This document shows, piece by piece, positions 1 through 8,892 of a stretch of DNA of 30,440 nucleotides (within the stretch, counting starts at the first letter, position 1; each line of letters begins with the position of its first letter). The DNA is from an uncultured Blautia sp. Lineage in GTDB: Bacteria > Bacillota > Clostridia > Lachnospirales > Lachnospiraceae. The notes below the pieces were generated by a model. That model did not search any database and was not told the origin of the DNA. It saw only the letters and a program-made list of their open reading frames with translations. The position numbers were made by a program, and so were the translations under genes. Location: contig URMH01000030.1 of the NCBI GenBank assembly GCA_900549015.1, positions 1 through 30,440 of the forward strand. Direction: 5' to 3'.

Positions 1-1399
1 CGCCAAACTCAACTTTTACGTTGATATGTCCGTCTGGCTTTTTGTGGGAAAGCAGTACTACCGTCTCCACATGCACAGTCCCACCGAACTGATCCACAGG
101 ACAAACCTTCCTAAGCTCATATCCTCTTTCGCAAAGATATTTCAAATCTCTTGCAAGTGTAGCGGAATCACAGCTTACATACACAATCCGCTTCGGCTGC
201 ATTTCTATCATTGTAGCAAGCAGGGATTCCTCGCACCCCTTTCTGGGCGGATCCACTACAATCACATCCGCATAAATGCCATTCTTTTTGTATTCTGCCG
301 GAAGAACTTCTTCTGCTTTTCCCACAAAAAACTCTACGTTTTCAATGCCGTTTAACCGGGCGTTGTCTCTTGCATTATCGATAGCTGCCGGCACAATTTC
401 CACGCCGCGGACAAATTTTGCCTTCTGCGCAAGGAAGAGGGAAATCGTTCCGATTCCACAATAAAGATCCCACACAGTTTCCTCTCCGTGAAGGTCTGCA
501 TATTCCAGCGCCTTACTGTAAAGCTTTCCTGTCTGAAGGGGATTCACCTGGAAAAAAGAAAGCGGGGAAATCTGATAGGAAATATCTCCTATCTTATCTG
601 TAATGTAGGGTTTGCCCCAGAGAAGATGTATTTTTTCTCCAAGAATCACATTGCTGCGCTTTTTATTTACATTGATGGTAATGCTTGTCATTCCCGGTAT
701 TTCAAGAAGGTGTTCAATAAGAGCCTCTCCTTTTGGAATAGAATTTCCATTTAAAACAAGACACACCATCACCTCGCCTGTAAAAAAACCGTACCGGATT
801 AAAATATGACGCACAAGTCCCTTCCCTGTCTCTTCGTTATATGGTTCAATTCCGTATGCTTCCATATGTGCGATTACCCGATCGAGAACTTCCTTATTCT
901 GCGAAACTCCCAGGGCACAATCTCGGTTTTCTATGATGGTGTGGGTCCGTCCTGCATAAAACCCTGTAATAATACGTCCTTCTTTATTTTTCCCGACAGG
1001 AAACTGCGCTTTGTTTCGGTAATGATACGGTTCATCCATTCCAATGATCGGCTCCATAGGAAGCTCTGTAAAGCCGCCGATTCGCTCCAGGTGCCCGCGC
1101 ACCTTTTTTTCTTTAAAAGCAAGCTGCTGCTCATAAGAAAGTGCCTGAAGCTGACAGCCGCCGCACTGACGGGCAAATGCACACTTTGGCTCCACTCTGT
1201 ATGGAGACGGTTTTAAAATTTCCATCAGCCTTCCATATCCGTAATTTTTTTTGGCTTTCATAATTTTTGCGGTTACCCTGTCTCCGATGACTGCATCTTT
1301 GACAAAAACGGTGAAGCCATCAGCTTTTCCGATACCTTCACCGTCTACTCCGCAATCTTCAATGTCTAATGTAACAATATCGTTTTTGCGGTATTCCAT
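1..1399 (-). CDS. rlmD: 23S rRNA (uracil-5-)-methyltransferase, RlmD/RumA family (partial, 3' end outside window)
   Basis: Reading the minus strand from the ATG at 1399 gives 466 residues with no stop before the window edge. The N-terminus looks like a TRAM RNA-binding domain (about 1-60). A Cys cluster CAFARQCGGC, with a later Cys in DCALG, matches the [4Fe-4S] ligands of this family. The Rossmann methyltransferase half shows the SAM motif VWDLYCGIGTISLFLA, the DPPRKGC motif and the catalytic-Cys motif YVSCDSATLARD. The family transfers a methyl group from SAM to C5 of a uracil in 23S rRNA. Related clostridial proteins are often annotated RlmD, but RlmC/RlmCD specificity cannot be excluded by eye. 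The start lies 5 nt after the yhaM-like stop, and an AGGAG lies inside the last yhaM codons, so the two genes are probably translationally coupled. Confidence 0.93.
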   Translation of the reverse strand, partial: MEYRKNDIVTLDIEDCGVDGEGIGKADGFTVFVKDAVIGDRVTAKIMKAKKNYGYGRLMEILKPSPYRVEPKCAFARQCGGCQLQALSYEQQLAFKEKKVRGHLERIGGFTELPMEPIIGMDEPYHYRNKAQFPVGKNKEGRIITGFYAGRTHTIIENRDCALGVSQNKEVLDRVIAHMEAYGIEPYNEETGKGLVRHILIRYGFFTGEVMVCLVLNGNSIPKGEALIEHLLEIPGMTSITINVNKKRSNVILGEKIHLLWGKPYITDKIGDISYQISPLSFFQVNPLQTGKLYSKALEYADLHGEETVWDLYCGIGTISLFLAQKAKFVRGVEIVPAAIDNARDNARLNGIENVEFFVGKAEEVLPAEYKKNGIYADVIVVDPPRKGCEESLLATMIEMQPKRIVYVSCDSATLARDLKYLCERGYELRKVCPVDQFGGTVHVETVVLLSHKKPDGHINVKVEFG

Positions 1400-1404
1400 C
1401 TGGA

Positions 1405-2352
1405 TTATAAATCTCCTGTTCTTCTTATATTTGATTCAAAAAGGCGGTTATAACCAAGCCACTCCTTTTTCCCTTTGTCTGCTGCAAAAATTTCTGTAAG
1501 TGTTTCCATACGGGCATCTGTGTTGTCCGCAAGGTTCAGAGCCACAGCTTCCGCAAGCGCCGGTTTTTTCGGGGAACCGTATTCCAGCTCTCCGTGATGC
1601 GCAAGAATGCAGTGAATCAACTGATTTTCCAGGTCAACCGGAAAATCCGGGATTTCTCTTGCCATATCATGAATCATCTGAGAACCGATTACAATATGAC
1701 CGAGAAGTTGTCCTTCATCTGTATAATCATTAATCGGAAATGGAGAAAGCTCTCTTGTTTTTCCAATATCATGAAGAAGCGCTGCACTGATCAGCAAATC
1801 TCTTTTTAATAATGGATAAGCCCCTGCCATGTAGTCACACAGTCTTGAAACACTTAATGTATGCTCCATAAGGCCTCCGATAAATCCGTGATGGACAGTT
1901 TTTGCTGCGGAATGTCCTTTAAACACCTGCAAAAACTCTTCATCTTCTACAAAAAGTTTTTTAAGAAGTGCGGACAAATAGGGATTTTTCACACTATGTA
2001 TCATAGTAAGAAGCTGCGCGTACATATCATCTGTGCTGTTTTCACTGACAGGAAGATAATCCGCCGGATTGTACTCCCCTTCTCCTGCCTTGCGCGCTCT
2101 TTTGATGCTTACCTGCATTGCTCCCGCAAAACTTGTTACATCTCCCATAATATCTACATAGTCAAGAGCGTCAAACTCATCAATTCCAAGAGAATTGGGA
2201 TCCCATATCTTTGCGTCAATTGTTCCCGTCTTATCCTGCAGGATCACATTTTCATATGGCTTTCCGTTTTTGGTCACAGCGGAACTTTTCTGCTTGCAGA
2301 GATAAATCCCACTGATTCTGTCGCCTTCGTGTAATTCATTTATAAAACGCAT
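1405..2352 (-). CDS. yhaM: YhaM-family 3'-5' exoribonuclease (OB fold + HD domain)
   Basis: This 315-residue protein has an N-terminal OB-fold nucleic-acid-binding region (about 10-90) followed by an HD phosphohydrolase domain. Metal-ligand candidates are H155, H164, the LLHDIGK motif (H194/D195) and a later HCILAHH segment. Length and domain order match Bacillus YhaM and Staphylococcus Cbf1, which degrade RNA and single-stranded DNA from the 3' end in a metal-dependent way. It is the first gene of a short minus-strand operon with rlmD. The ATG at 2352 is preceded by AGAAAGG, a modest ribosome site. The 176-nt gap to mutS2 must hold divergent promoters. Confidence 0.9.
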   Translation of the reverse strand: MRFINELHEGDRISGIYLCKQKSSAVTKNGKPYENVILQDKTGTIDAKIWDPNSLGIDEFDALDYVDIMGDVTSFAGAMQVSIKRARKAGEGEYNPADYLPVSENSTDDMYAQLLTMIHSVKNPYLSALLKKLFVEDEEFLQVFKGHSAAKTVHHGFIGGLMEHTLSVSRLCDYMAGAYPLLKRDLLISAALLHDIGKTRELSPFPINDYTDEGQLLGHIVIGSQMIHDMAREIPDFPVDLENQLIHCILAHHGELEYGSPKKPALAEAVALNLADNTDARMETLTEIFAADKGKKEWLGYNRLFESNIRRTGDL

Positions 2353-2441
2353 AATTTTCTGCCTTTCTAAACTGGTATATTTACTGTCTGCCTCAAAAAA
2401 GGCAAATGTAAAGCTTTGCTATATAATATAACATATTTTCC

Positions 2442-2470
2442 TTTTCATTGCCACAGAAATCATGTACAAT
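2442..2470 (+). promoter_or_regulatory. candidate sigma-A promoter for mutS2
   Basis: TTTTCA (2442-2447), a 17-nt spacer and TACAAT (2465-2470) lie about 58 nt upstream of the mutS2 ATG, which has AGGAG at 2519-2523. The divergent yhaM promoter is probably in the AT-rich stretch 2411-2440 (TATATT on the minus strand), but its -35 is poor and I do not call it separately. Confidence 0.5.
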
Positions 2471-2528
2471 AGAAATATTGGAATTTCCCACGATTCTATA
2501 ACAGCATTACAAAGAAACAGGAGATATT

Positions 2529-4910
2529 ATGAATCAAAAAGCATACAAAGCATTAGAGTACAACAAAATTATCGAGCAGCTTACAGAGAAAGCATCTTCC
2601 CCTATGGGAAAAGAGCTTTGCCGCAGGCTTTCTCCATTCACAGATATAGAAGAAATCAGAAGACTTCAGACACAGACAAAAGATGCTCTTACTCGTCTCT
2701 TCCAAAAAGGAAGCATTTCCTTTGGAAGTGTAAAGGATGTTCGCGGCTCTTTAAAGCGTCTGGAAATCGGCAGCACTCTTGGAATCCCGGAGCTGCTTTC
2801 TATATGCAGCCTTCTTGAAAATACAAACCGGGTGAAAGCTTATTCCAGAAATGACAGAAGTGATGCCCTTCCGGATTCTCTTGACGGAATGTTTCAGAAC
2901 CTGGAGCCTCTCACTCCCCTATCAACGGAAATCCGAAGATGTATCCTCTCTGAAGATGAAATAAGTGACGACGCTAGCAGTACGCTCCGCCAGATTCGCC
3001 GCAGCATGAAAACCGTAAATGACAAAATCCACACGCAGCTCTCCTCTCTTGTAAACGGAGGCGCAAGAAATTATCTTCAGGACGCTGTCATTACCATGCG
3101 AAACGGCCGTTACTGTATTCCCGTAAAAGCAGAATATAAGGGACAGGTTCCAGGCATGATCCACGACCAGTCCTCCACCGGCTCCACCCTTTTTATCGAG
3201 CCTATGGCAGTTGTAAAATTAAATAATGATATCAGGGAACTGGAGCTTCAGGAACAGAAAGAAATCGAGGTCATTCTTGCGAATTTAAGCGAGCAGACTG
3301 CTCTTTCCAGAGAAGAAATCCTCACAGACCTGGAAATTCTCGTACAGCTTGATTTTATTTTCGCAAGAGCTGCACTGGCTATGGATATGAATGCCACCGA
3401 ACCTATTTTTAACGAAGAAGGCCGCATTCACCTCCGAAAAGCCCGCCACCCCCTTATTGACAAAAAAAAAGCTGTTCCCATTGATGTTCGCCTTGGAGAA
3501 GATTTCGACCTTCTTGTTGTAACAGGACCAAATACAGGCGGAAAAACAGTGTCCTTAAAAACAGTGGGGCTGCTCACCATGATGGGGCAATCCGGACTTC
3601 ATATCCCCGCATATGACCGTTCTGAGCTTTCTGTTTTCCATGAAGTTTACGCAGATATTGGAGATGAACAGAGCATTGAACAGTCATTGAGTACTTTTTC
3701 TTCTCATATGACAAACGTAGTGTCCTTCCTCAAAAAAGCAGACAATCGCTCTCTTGTTCTCTTCGATGAACTTGGGGCAGGAACCGACCCTACAGAAGGC
3801 GCTGCCCTTGCCATTTCCATTCTCTCCCACCTTCATGAGAGAGGCATTCGCACAATGGCAACCACGCATTACAGTGAACTGAAGGTCTACGCCCTTTCCA
3901 CTCCCGGCGTGGAAAATGCCTGCTGTGAATTTGATGTTGAAACACTTCGCCCCACCTACCGCCTGTTAATCGGTGTTCCGGGGAAAAGTAACGCCTTTGC
4001 TATCTCCTCAAAACTCGGACTTCCCGACTACATCATTGAGAAGGCCAAGGAGCAGATAAGCGAGCAGGATGAATCCTTTGAGGATATGCTTTCTTCTCTT
4101 GAGCAGAACCGTATTACTCTGGAAAAAGAGCGGGAAGAAGCAGCCCGGTACAAACAGGAAATCGAAACCTTAAAATCCCTGCTGGAATCCAAGCAGGAAA
4201 AACTGGACGAACGGAAAGACCGCATTATCCGCCAGGCAAACGAGGAGGCTCACGCCATTTTAAGAGAAGCCAAGGAATATGCCGACCAGACAATGAAATC
4301 TTTCCACAAATTCCAGAAAGACCACGTAGACACAGCCGCAATGGAACGGGAACGCCAGGCGATCCGCGAACGTATGTCAAAAGCGGAAAAAGGCATGTCT
4401 CAGAAAAAAGAAGTAAAAAAACCAAAAAAAGAACTATCTGCAAAAGACCTTTCTCTTGGAGATTCCGTAAAGGTTCTCAGTATGAATCTTACAGGAACTG
4501 TAAGCAGCCGTCCCGACTCAAAGGGATATCTCTTCGTGCAGACAGGAATTATCCGTTCCAAAGTACATATTTCTGACCTTGAGCTAGTTGACGAACCGGT
4601 TATCAAAACCGCCTCCATGCAGCGCACAGGAGCAGGAAAAATCCGCATGTCAAAATCTGCCAGCATTTCCACTGAAATCAATCTTCTCGGAAAGACTGTG
4701 GACGAAGCAATCGCAGAGCTTGACAAATATCTTGACGACGCCTACATCGCACATATGAAAAGTGTGCGCATTGTTCATGGAAAAGGAACCGGCGCTCTCC
4801 GAAAAGGTGTCCACAATTATCTGAAACGCCAGAAACATGTGGACTCCTTCCGACTGGGAGAATTTGGTGAGGGAGATGCCGGAGTAACCATCGTGGAGTT
4901 TAAAAAGTAA
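2529..4910 (+). CDS. mutS2: MutS2 family ATPase/endonuclease
   Basis: This 793-residue protein has the MutS2 layout: a core/lever region without the MutS mismatch-recognition domain, an ABC-type ATPase with Walker A GPNTGGKT (333-340) and Walker B VLFDELGAGTDPTE, a long charged coiled-coil insert (about 510-640), and a C-terminal Smr domain (about 715-793) with the HGKGTG motif. MutS2 proteins suppress homologous recombination in some bacteria, and the B. subtilis homologue splits collided ribosomes. The position of the Smr LDLR motif is here INLLG, so the Asp and Arg linked to nuclease activity in some homologues are absent. AGGAG lies 5 nt before the ATG. The response-regulator gene follows after 16 nt, so co-transcription is likely. 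Confidence 0.97.
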   Translation: MNQKAYKALEYNKIIEQLTEKASSPMGKELCRRLSPFTDIEEIRRLQTQTKDALTRLFQKGSISFGSVKDVRGSLKRLEIGSTLGIPELLSICSLLENTNRVKAYSRNDRSDALPDSLDGMFQNLEPLTPLSTEIRRCILSEDEISDDASSTLRQIRRSMKTVNDKIHTQLSSLVNGGARNYLQDAVITMRNGRYCIPVKAEYKGQVPGMIHDQSSTGSTLFIEPMAVVKLNNDIRELELQEQKEIEVILANLSEQTALSREEILTDLEILVQLDFIFARAALAMDMNATEPIFNEEGRIHLRKARHPLIDKKKAVPIDVRLGEDFDLLVVTGPNTGGKTVSLKTVGLLTMMGQSGLHIPAYDRSELSVFHEVYADIGDEQSIEQSLSTFSSHMTNVVSFLKKADNRSLVLFDELGAGTDPTEGAALAISILSHLHERGIRTMATTHYSELKVYALSTPGVENACCEFDVETLRPTYRLLIGVPGKSNAFAISSKLGLPDYIIEKAKEQISEQDESFEDMLSSLEQNRITLEKEREEAARYKQEIETLKSLLESKQEKLDERKDRIIRQANEEAHAILREAKEYADQTMKSFHKFQKDHVDTAAMERERQAIRERMSKAEKGMSQKKEVKKPKKELSAKDLSLGDSVKVLSMNLTGTVSSRPDSKGYLFVQTGIIRSKVHISDLELVDEPVIKTASMQRTGAGKIRMSKSASISTEINLLGKTVDEAIAELDKYLDDAYIAHMKSVRIVHGKGTGALRKGVHNYLKRQKHVDSFRLGEFGEGDAGVTIVEFKK

Positions 4911-4926
4911 GGAGGCATCTTTTTCA

Positions 4927-5625
4927 ATGGTTACCAAACAGAAAATTCTCATCGTTGACGATGACAACAATATTGCAGAACTAATCGCCCTGTATCTTAC
5001 AAAGGAATGCTTTGAAACTCGGATTGTAAATGACGGAGAGCAGGCGCTAAAAGAAGTGGAAAGCTTCCATCCGAATCTGATCCTCCTGGATCTGATGCTC
5101 CCCGGAATGGACGGATACCAGGTGTGCCGGGAAATCCGCCATACCTCAGACGTGCCTATCATAATGCTTTCCGCAAAAGCAGAAACCTTTGACAAGGTTC
5201 TCGGACTTGAGCTCGGTGCAGACGATTATATTATCAAGCCCTTTGACACCAAAGAGCTGGTTGCAAGAGTGCGGGCTGTACTTCGCCGCTTCCAGGTAAA
5301 GCCTGCTCCTGAGCCTTCTAACGAAAAATGTGTCAGCTACCCAGATCTTACCATCAATCTTACAAACTATGCTGTCACCTACATGGGGCGTCAGATCGAT
5401 ATGCCCCCCAAAGAGCTGGAGCTTTTATATTTCCTTGCTTCCTCTCCAAATCAGGTATTTACAAGAGAGCAGCTCCTTGACCATATCTGGGGTTATGAAT
5501 ACATTGGAGATACGAGAACAGTAGATGTACATATTAAACGCCTCCGCGAAAAAATAAAGGATCACCCTAACTGGGCAATTGCCACAGTATGGGGTATCGG
5601 CTATAAATTTGAGGTAAAATCCTGA
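4927..5625 (+). CDS. OmpR/PhoB-family response regulator
   Basis: The 232-residue protein has a receiver domain (about 5-120) with the acidic pair D11/D12, phospho-acceptor D55 in LILLDLMLPG and K104 in KPFD, then a winged-helix DNA-binding domain (about 130-230) ending VWGIGYKFE. Phosphorylation by the adjacent kinase should change DNA binding. GGAGG lies 11 nt upstream of the ATG. Its TGA stop shares one base with the kinase ATG (5625), so the pair is translationally coupled. The target genes cannot be told from the sequence. The layout resembles PhoP/ResD/WalR regulators, but no specific name is justified. Confidence 0.96.
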   Translation: MVTKQKILIVDDDNNIAELIALYLTKECFETRIVNDGEQALKEVESFHPNLILLDLMLPGMDGYQVCREIRHTSDVPIIMLSAKAETFDKVLGLELGADDYIIKPFDTKELVARVRAVLRRFQVKPAPEPSNEKCVSYPDLTINLTNYAVTYMGRQIDMPPKELELLYFLASSPNQVFTREQLLDHIWGYEYIGDTRTVDVHIKRLREKIKDHPNWAIATVWGIGYKFEVKS

Positions 5626-7034
5626 TGACACGCTCTGTTTTTACAAAAGTTTTTATGAACTGTATTGCCCTTGGCTTTGCGTGTTTCTTCCTTATTGTTT
5701 CCGGAGGTTCTTATCTCATAGAACTCCGTCTGGAAGAGCGTACTGTACAGGAGCTTCAAAAAGAAGTGTCCCATATTGCGGAACATGAAGCTTTTGACTC
5801 AGTTGTATCTGCTGAAAATATGAAAGAATTGGAACGCTCCTTAAGCGAAATTGCAGATTTTCAAAGTGCCCGCATATGGATTGCCTCTTCTGACGGAAAA
5901 ATTCTTTTTGATACGAAAAACCGGAAACAACTGCCAAATCCGTCCGAGGTTTTAGATACTGCTTCCCGTCTCTCAAAGGAAGGCGCATACGAAATCGGAA
6001 CCTTCCACAATTTTTTTTCCGTAAAACATCTTACGGTTGTTGCTTCGATTATCCGCGATACCGGAATAAAGGGATATGTGTTCCTTCATTATCCTATGCA
6101 ACTTATTTATAATGACAGGAGCACCTTCCAGGAGGTTCTTGTTTTTATGTTCCTTCTTCTGTACGGTGCAGCCATGCTTCTTATTCTTTTGTACCGCTCC
6201 CGTATACATAAACCGCTTCAGCAGATTGTAAATGGAGCTTCTGAATTTGGAAGTGGAAATCTTTCGTATAAGATTCCCATAAAAACAGATGATGAAATGG
6301 GGTACCTGGCAAACTCTCTGAATTATATGGCAGATAAATTAAATCGGAATGGAGAATATCAGAGACGCTTTATTTCTAATGTCTCTCATGATTTCCGCTC
6401 TCCTCTTACTTCTATTAAGGGATATGTGCAGGCAATGCTGGACGGAACCATTCCTCCTGAGCTCCAGGAGAAATATTTAAAAATTATTGCCTATGAATCC
6501 GAACGGCTTGAAAAGCTCACGCGAAGCCTTCTCGCCTTAAATGACCTGGATATAAAAAAACGGCTGATGCACATGCACCGCTTTGACATCAATGCAACGC
6601 TTCGCACAACGGCCGCAACCTTTGAAGGAAGCTGTGGGCAACGTAATATTCAGCTTGTTCTTTATCTTACAGGAAAAGAGCTTTTTGTACTGGCAGATAT
6701 GGAACAAATTCAGCAGGTTATTTATAACCTGCTCGATAATGCCTTAAAATTCAGCAATAACAACTCTTCTATCATATTAGAAACCACGGAAAAAAACGGA
6801 AAGGTCTTTGTCTCTGTCAAAGACCACGGCGTTGGAATTCCCAAAGAAAAGCTTTCCAAAATCTGGGAACGCTTTTATAAGCTGGATGCTTCCAGAGGAA
6901 AAGACCGTCTTGGAACTGGTCTTGGTCTCTCCATTGTAAAAGAAATTATAAATGCCCACGGGCAGAACATTAATGTTATCAGCACCGTGGGCGTTGGAAC
7001 AGAATTTATATTTACACTGGAAAAAGCAAAATAA
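5625..7034 (+). CDS. membrane sensor histidine kinase
   Basis: The 469-residue protein has a TM helix at about 10-30, an extracytoplasmic sensor region (about 33-168), a second TM (about 170-190), a HAMP linker (about 191-243), a HisKA domain with phospho-acceptor H255 in NVSHDFRSP, and an HATPase_c domain with NLLDNALKFS (N box), DHGVGIP (G1) and GTGLGLSIVKE (G2). HDFRSPL marks it as an ordinary transmitter rather than a HWE or CheA type. It pairs with the upstream response regulator. The sensor region has no motif I can tie to a ligand. Its stop is only one base from the convergent adenine deaminase stop. Confidence 0.96.
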   Translation: MTRSVFTKVFMNCIALGFACFFLIVSGGSYLIELRLEERTVQELQKEVSHIAEHEAFDSVVSAENMKELERSLSEIADFQSARIWIASSDGKILFDTKNRKQLPNPSEVLDTASRLSKEGAYEIGTFHNFFSVKHLTVVASIIRDTGIKGYVFLHYPMQLIYNDRSTFQEVLVFMFLLLYGAAMLLILLYRSRIHKPLQQIVNGASEFGSGNLSYKIPIKTDDEMGYLANSLNYMADKLNRNGEYQRRFISNVSHDFRSPLTSIKGYVQAMLDGTIPPELQEKYLKIIAYESERLEKLTRSLLALNDLDIKKRLMHMHRFDINATLRTTAATFEGSCGQRNIQLVLYLTGKELFVLADMEQIQQVIYNLLDNALKFSNNNSSIILETTEKNGKVFVSVKDHGVGIPKEKLSKIWERFYKLDASRGKDRLGTGLGLSIVKEIINAHGQNINVISTVGVGTEFIFTLEKAK

Positions 7035-7035
7035 T

Positions 7036-8763
7036 TTAATTTTCAAATGGTCCCCGCAGCATACGGTCCTCTTTTACCAGATAAATTCCTCTTGGCGTTA
7101 TACGAATTTCCGGAATCACAGGAAGAGCCATAAAGGACAAGGTAATAAACGGATCAAAACCTGTGGGGATTCCCATTTCATGGGCTTTTGGAATCATATC
7201 TCCAAGAGATTCATTTACCTTCTCATAACCAGCATCACTCATAAGACCCATAACAGGAAGGGGCAGTGTTCTGTAAACCTCTCCATTTTCAACCAGAGTG
7301 TATCCTCCCTGAGTCCGCACCAATTCCTGTACTGCAAGAAGCATATCTCTGTCATTATCACCCACAACAATGATATTGTGGGAATCGTGAGAAACGCTGG
7401 AAGCAATCGCTCCTCCAGAAAGATGGAAGCCTTTTATAATTCCTAACCCGATTTTTCCTGTATTTTTATGGCGTTCCAGTACTGCAATCTTTTGATATTC
7501 TGAATCCGGAGCAAAAATCTTCTCCCCGTTCTCTTCCTTCCACGGAACTTCTTCATAAGAATCCTTTGTTGTGATCTGTCCTTCCTCCATGATAATCACA
7601 TGTGCCTTTTCTCCTGTGTGAGAAAGGTGAAAATCTTCTTCCTGTACCTTTGCAAGATGTACCGTATTTTTCAGGACAGGCGGGCATGGCTTAATCTCCG
7701 GCTTTTCATCCGGTACAATTCTTTTTCCCTTATAATAAACATCCACTACGTTTAAGTCTTCTTCATTATCCAGAACAACAAAATCTGCCTGATAACCCGG
7801 AGCAATTGCTCCTATATTTTTCAGTCCGTAACATCTTGCTGCCTGAATAGTTGCCATTTTAAGCGCAGAAGAAAGAGACAATCCAAGGCGTACCGCTCTT
7901 TTTACATTATAATTAATATGTCCGTCTTTTCTGATTTCTTCTATATGCTTATCATCTGTACAGAAACTAAAACTTTCTGTATCTGTATGATGCTCCACAA
8001 TTCCTTTTACAATGGCATCAAGGTTTCTTGCGGCGCTTCCCTCGCGAATCAATACCTGCATTCCGTTTCTGCATTCTTCCATTGCGTATTCATATGTTAC
8101 ACATTCATGGTCCGTGGAAATTCCTGCAAGAGCATACGCGGACAAATCTCCTTTTGAAAGAAACGGAGCATGTCCATCCCGCACACGATTCTGGAAAAGA
8201 CTCAGCTTTTCATGCATCGACACACTTCCCTCCACTACGGAAACAGCGTCCATCACTTCTCCCAGTCCCAGAATCCTGGAATTCTCAAGGTAACCTTTCA
8301 TTTTCCCTGCGGTCAGCGTACAGCCATTATCATCTACATGTGTTGCCGGAACACAGGATGGCATCATAACAAATACATTTGCCGGAACTTCTTCCGTCTG
8401 ATCCAGAATATAATCAATTCCATCTGTACCTGAAACATTTGCAGATTCATGCGGATCTACAATAAAAGTCGTTGTTCCGCACTGAGCAGCCTGACGGATC
8501 AGTTCGCCCGGTGTTACAAGCGTTGACTCCAGATGGAGATGACTGTCCACAAAACCAGGGACAAGAAGTTTTCCGTTCATCTCAATTTCCTTTTCCCCCT
8601 GATACGTTCCGATTCCCAGTACAATACCGTCTGCTACAGCAACATCTCCATCTATAAATTCACCTGTATGCGCCAGAAACACACGGGCATTTTTAAAAAC
8701 AAGCTCTGCTTTTTCTATTCCTCTTGCCATTTTGGAATGGATACGATATTTCTCAAGTTCCAT
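7036..8763 (-). CDS. ade: adenine deaminase
   Basis: This 575-residue amidohydrolase has the GFVDSHLHLEST metal-binding motif, TTFIVDPHE, and the C-terminal ADE domain with GGAIASSVSHDSHN. Length and motifs match bacterial adenine deaminase (Ade/AdeC), which converts adenine to hypoxanthine plus ammonia for purine salvage in the cytoplasm. The ATG at 8763 is preceded by GGAGGAG at good spacing. The gene is monocistronic on the minus strand and is tail to tail with the histidine kinase gene, with no room for a terminator between the two stops. Confidence 0.96.
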   Translation of the reverse strand: MELEKYRIHSKMARGIEKAELVFKNARVFLAHTGEFIDGDVAVADGIVLGIGTYQGEKEIEMNGKLLVPGFVDSHLHLESTLVTPGELIRQAAQCGTTTFIVDPHESANVSGTDGIDYILDQTEEVPANVFVMMPSCVPATHVDDNGCTLTAGKMKGYLENSRILGLGEVMDAVSVVEGSVSMHEKLSLFQNRVRDGHAPFLSKGDLSAYALAGISTDHECVTYEYAMEECRNGMQVLIREGSAARNLDAIVKGIVEHHTDTESFSFCTDDKHIEEIRKDGHINYNVKRAVRLGLSLSSALKMATIQAARCYGLKNIGAIAPGYQADFVVLDNEEDLNVVDVYYKGKRIVPDEKPEIKPCPPVLKNTVHLAKVQEEDFHLSHTGEKAHVIIMEEGQITTKDSYEEVPWKEENGEKIFAPDSEYQKIAVLERHKNTGKIGLGIIKGFHLSGGAIASSVSHDSHNIIVVGDNDRDMLLAVQELVRTQGGYTLVENGEVYRTLPLPVMGLMSDAGYEKVNESLGDMIPKAHEMGIPTGFDPFITLSFMALPVIPEIRITPRGIYLVKEDRMLRGPFEN

Positions 8764-8820
8764 AAAGCTCCTCCTTCTATTTTTTCTGATTTTTTAATCA
8801 AGTATTTTTTATTTTATATC

Positions 8821-8849
8821 ATATTATCATTCTATATCTCGATTTACAA
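8821..8849 (-). promoter_or_regulatory. candidate sigma-A promoter for ade
   Basis: On the minus strand TTGTAA (8844-8849), a 17-nt spacer and TAATAT (8821-8826) lie about 58 nt upstream of the ade ATG. Four of six bases match in each box. The rest of the AT-rich gap contains no convincing purine-riboswitch fold. Confidence 0.4.
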
Positions 8850-8882
8850 GTACAAAATAAGGACATTTCAAAGAATGTCCTT
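8850..8882 (-). terminator. hairpin terminator after the GGDEF/EAL gene
   Basis: AAGGACATT (8859-8867) and AATGTCCTT (8874-8882) form a 9-bp stem with a 6-nt loop directly downstream of the gene ending at 8893. On the minus strand it is followed by ATTTTG, a weak U tract. Confidence 0.6.
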
Positions 8883-8892
8883 ACTTTATCTC

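Noticed and set aside
806..1216. Plus-strand open frame opposite rlmD (136 codons), and similar frames at 26-754
   Set aside because: They run antisense to a gene with clear methyltransferase motifs and have no protein-like features.
8764..8820. Purine riboswitch upstream of adenine deaminase
   Set aside because: The leader after the likely promoter is short and AT-rich with no three-way junction or conserved loop sequences.
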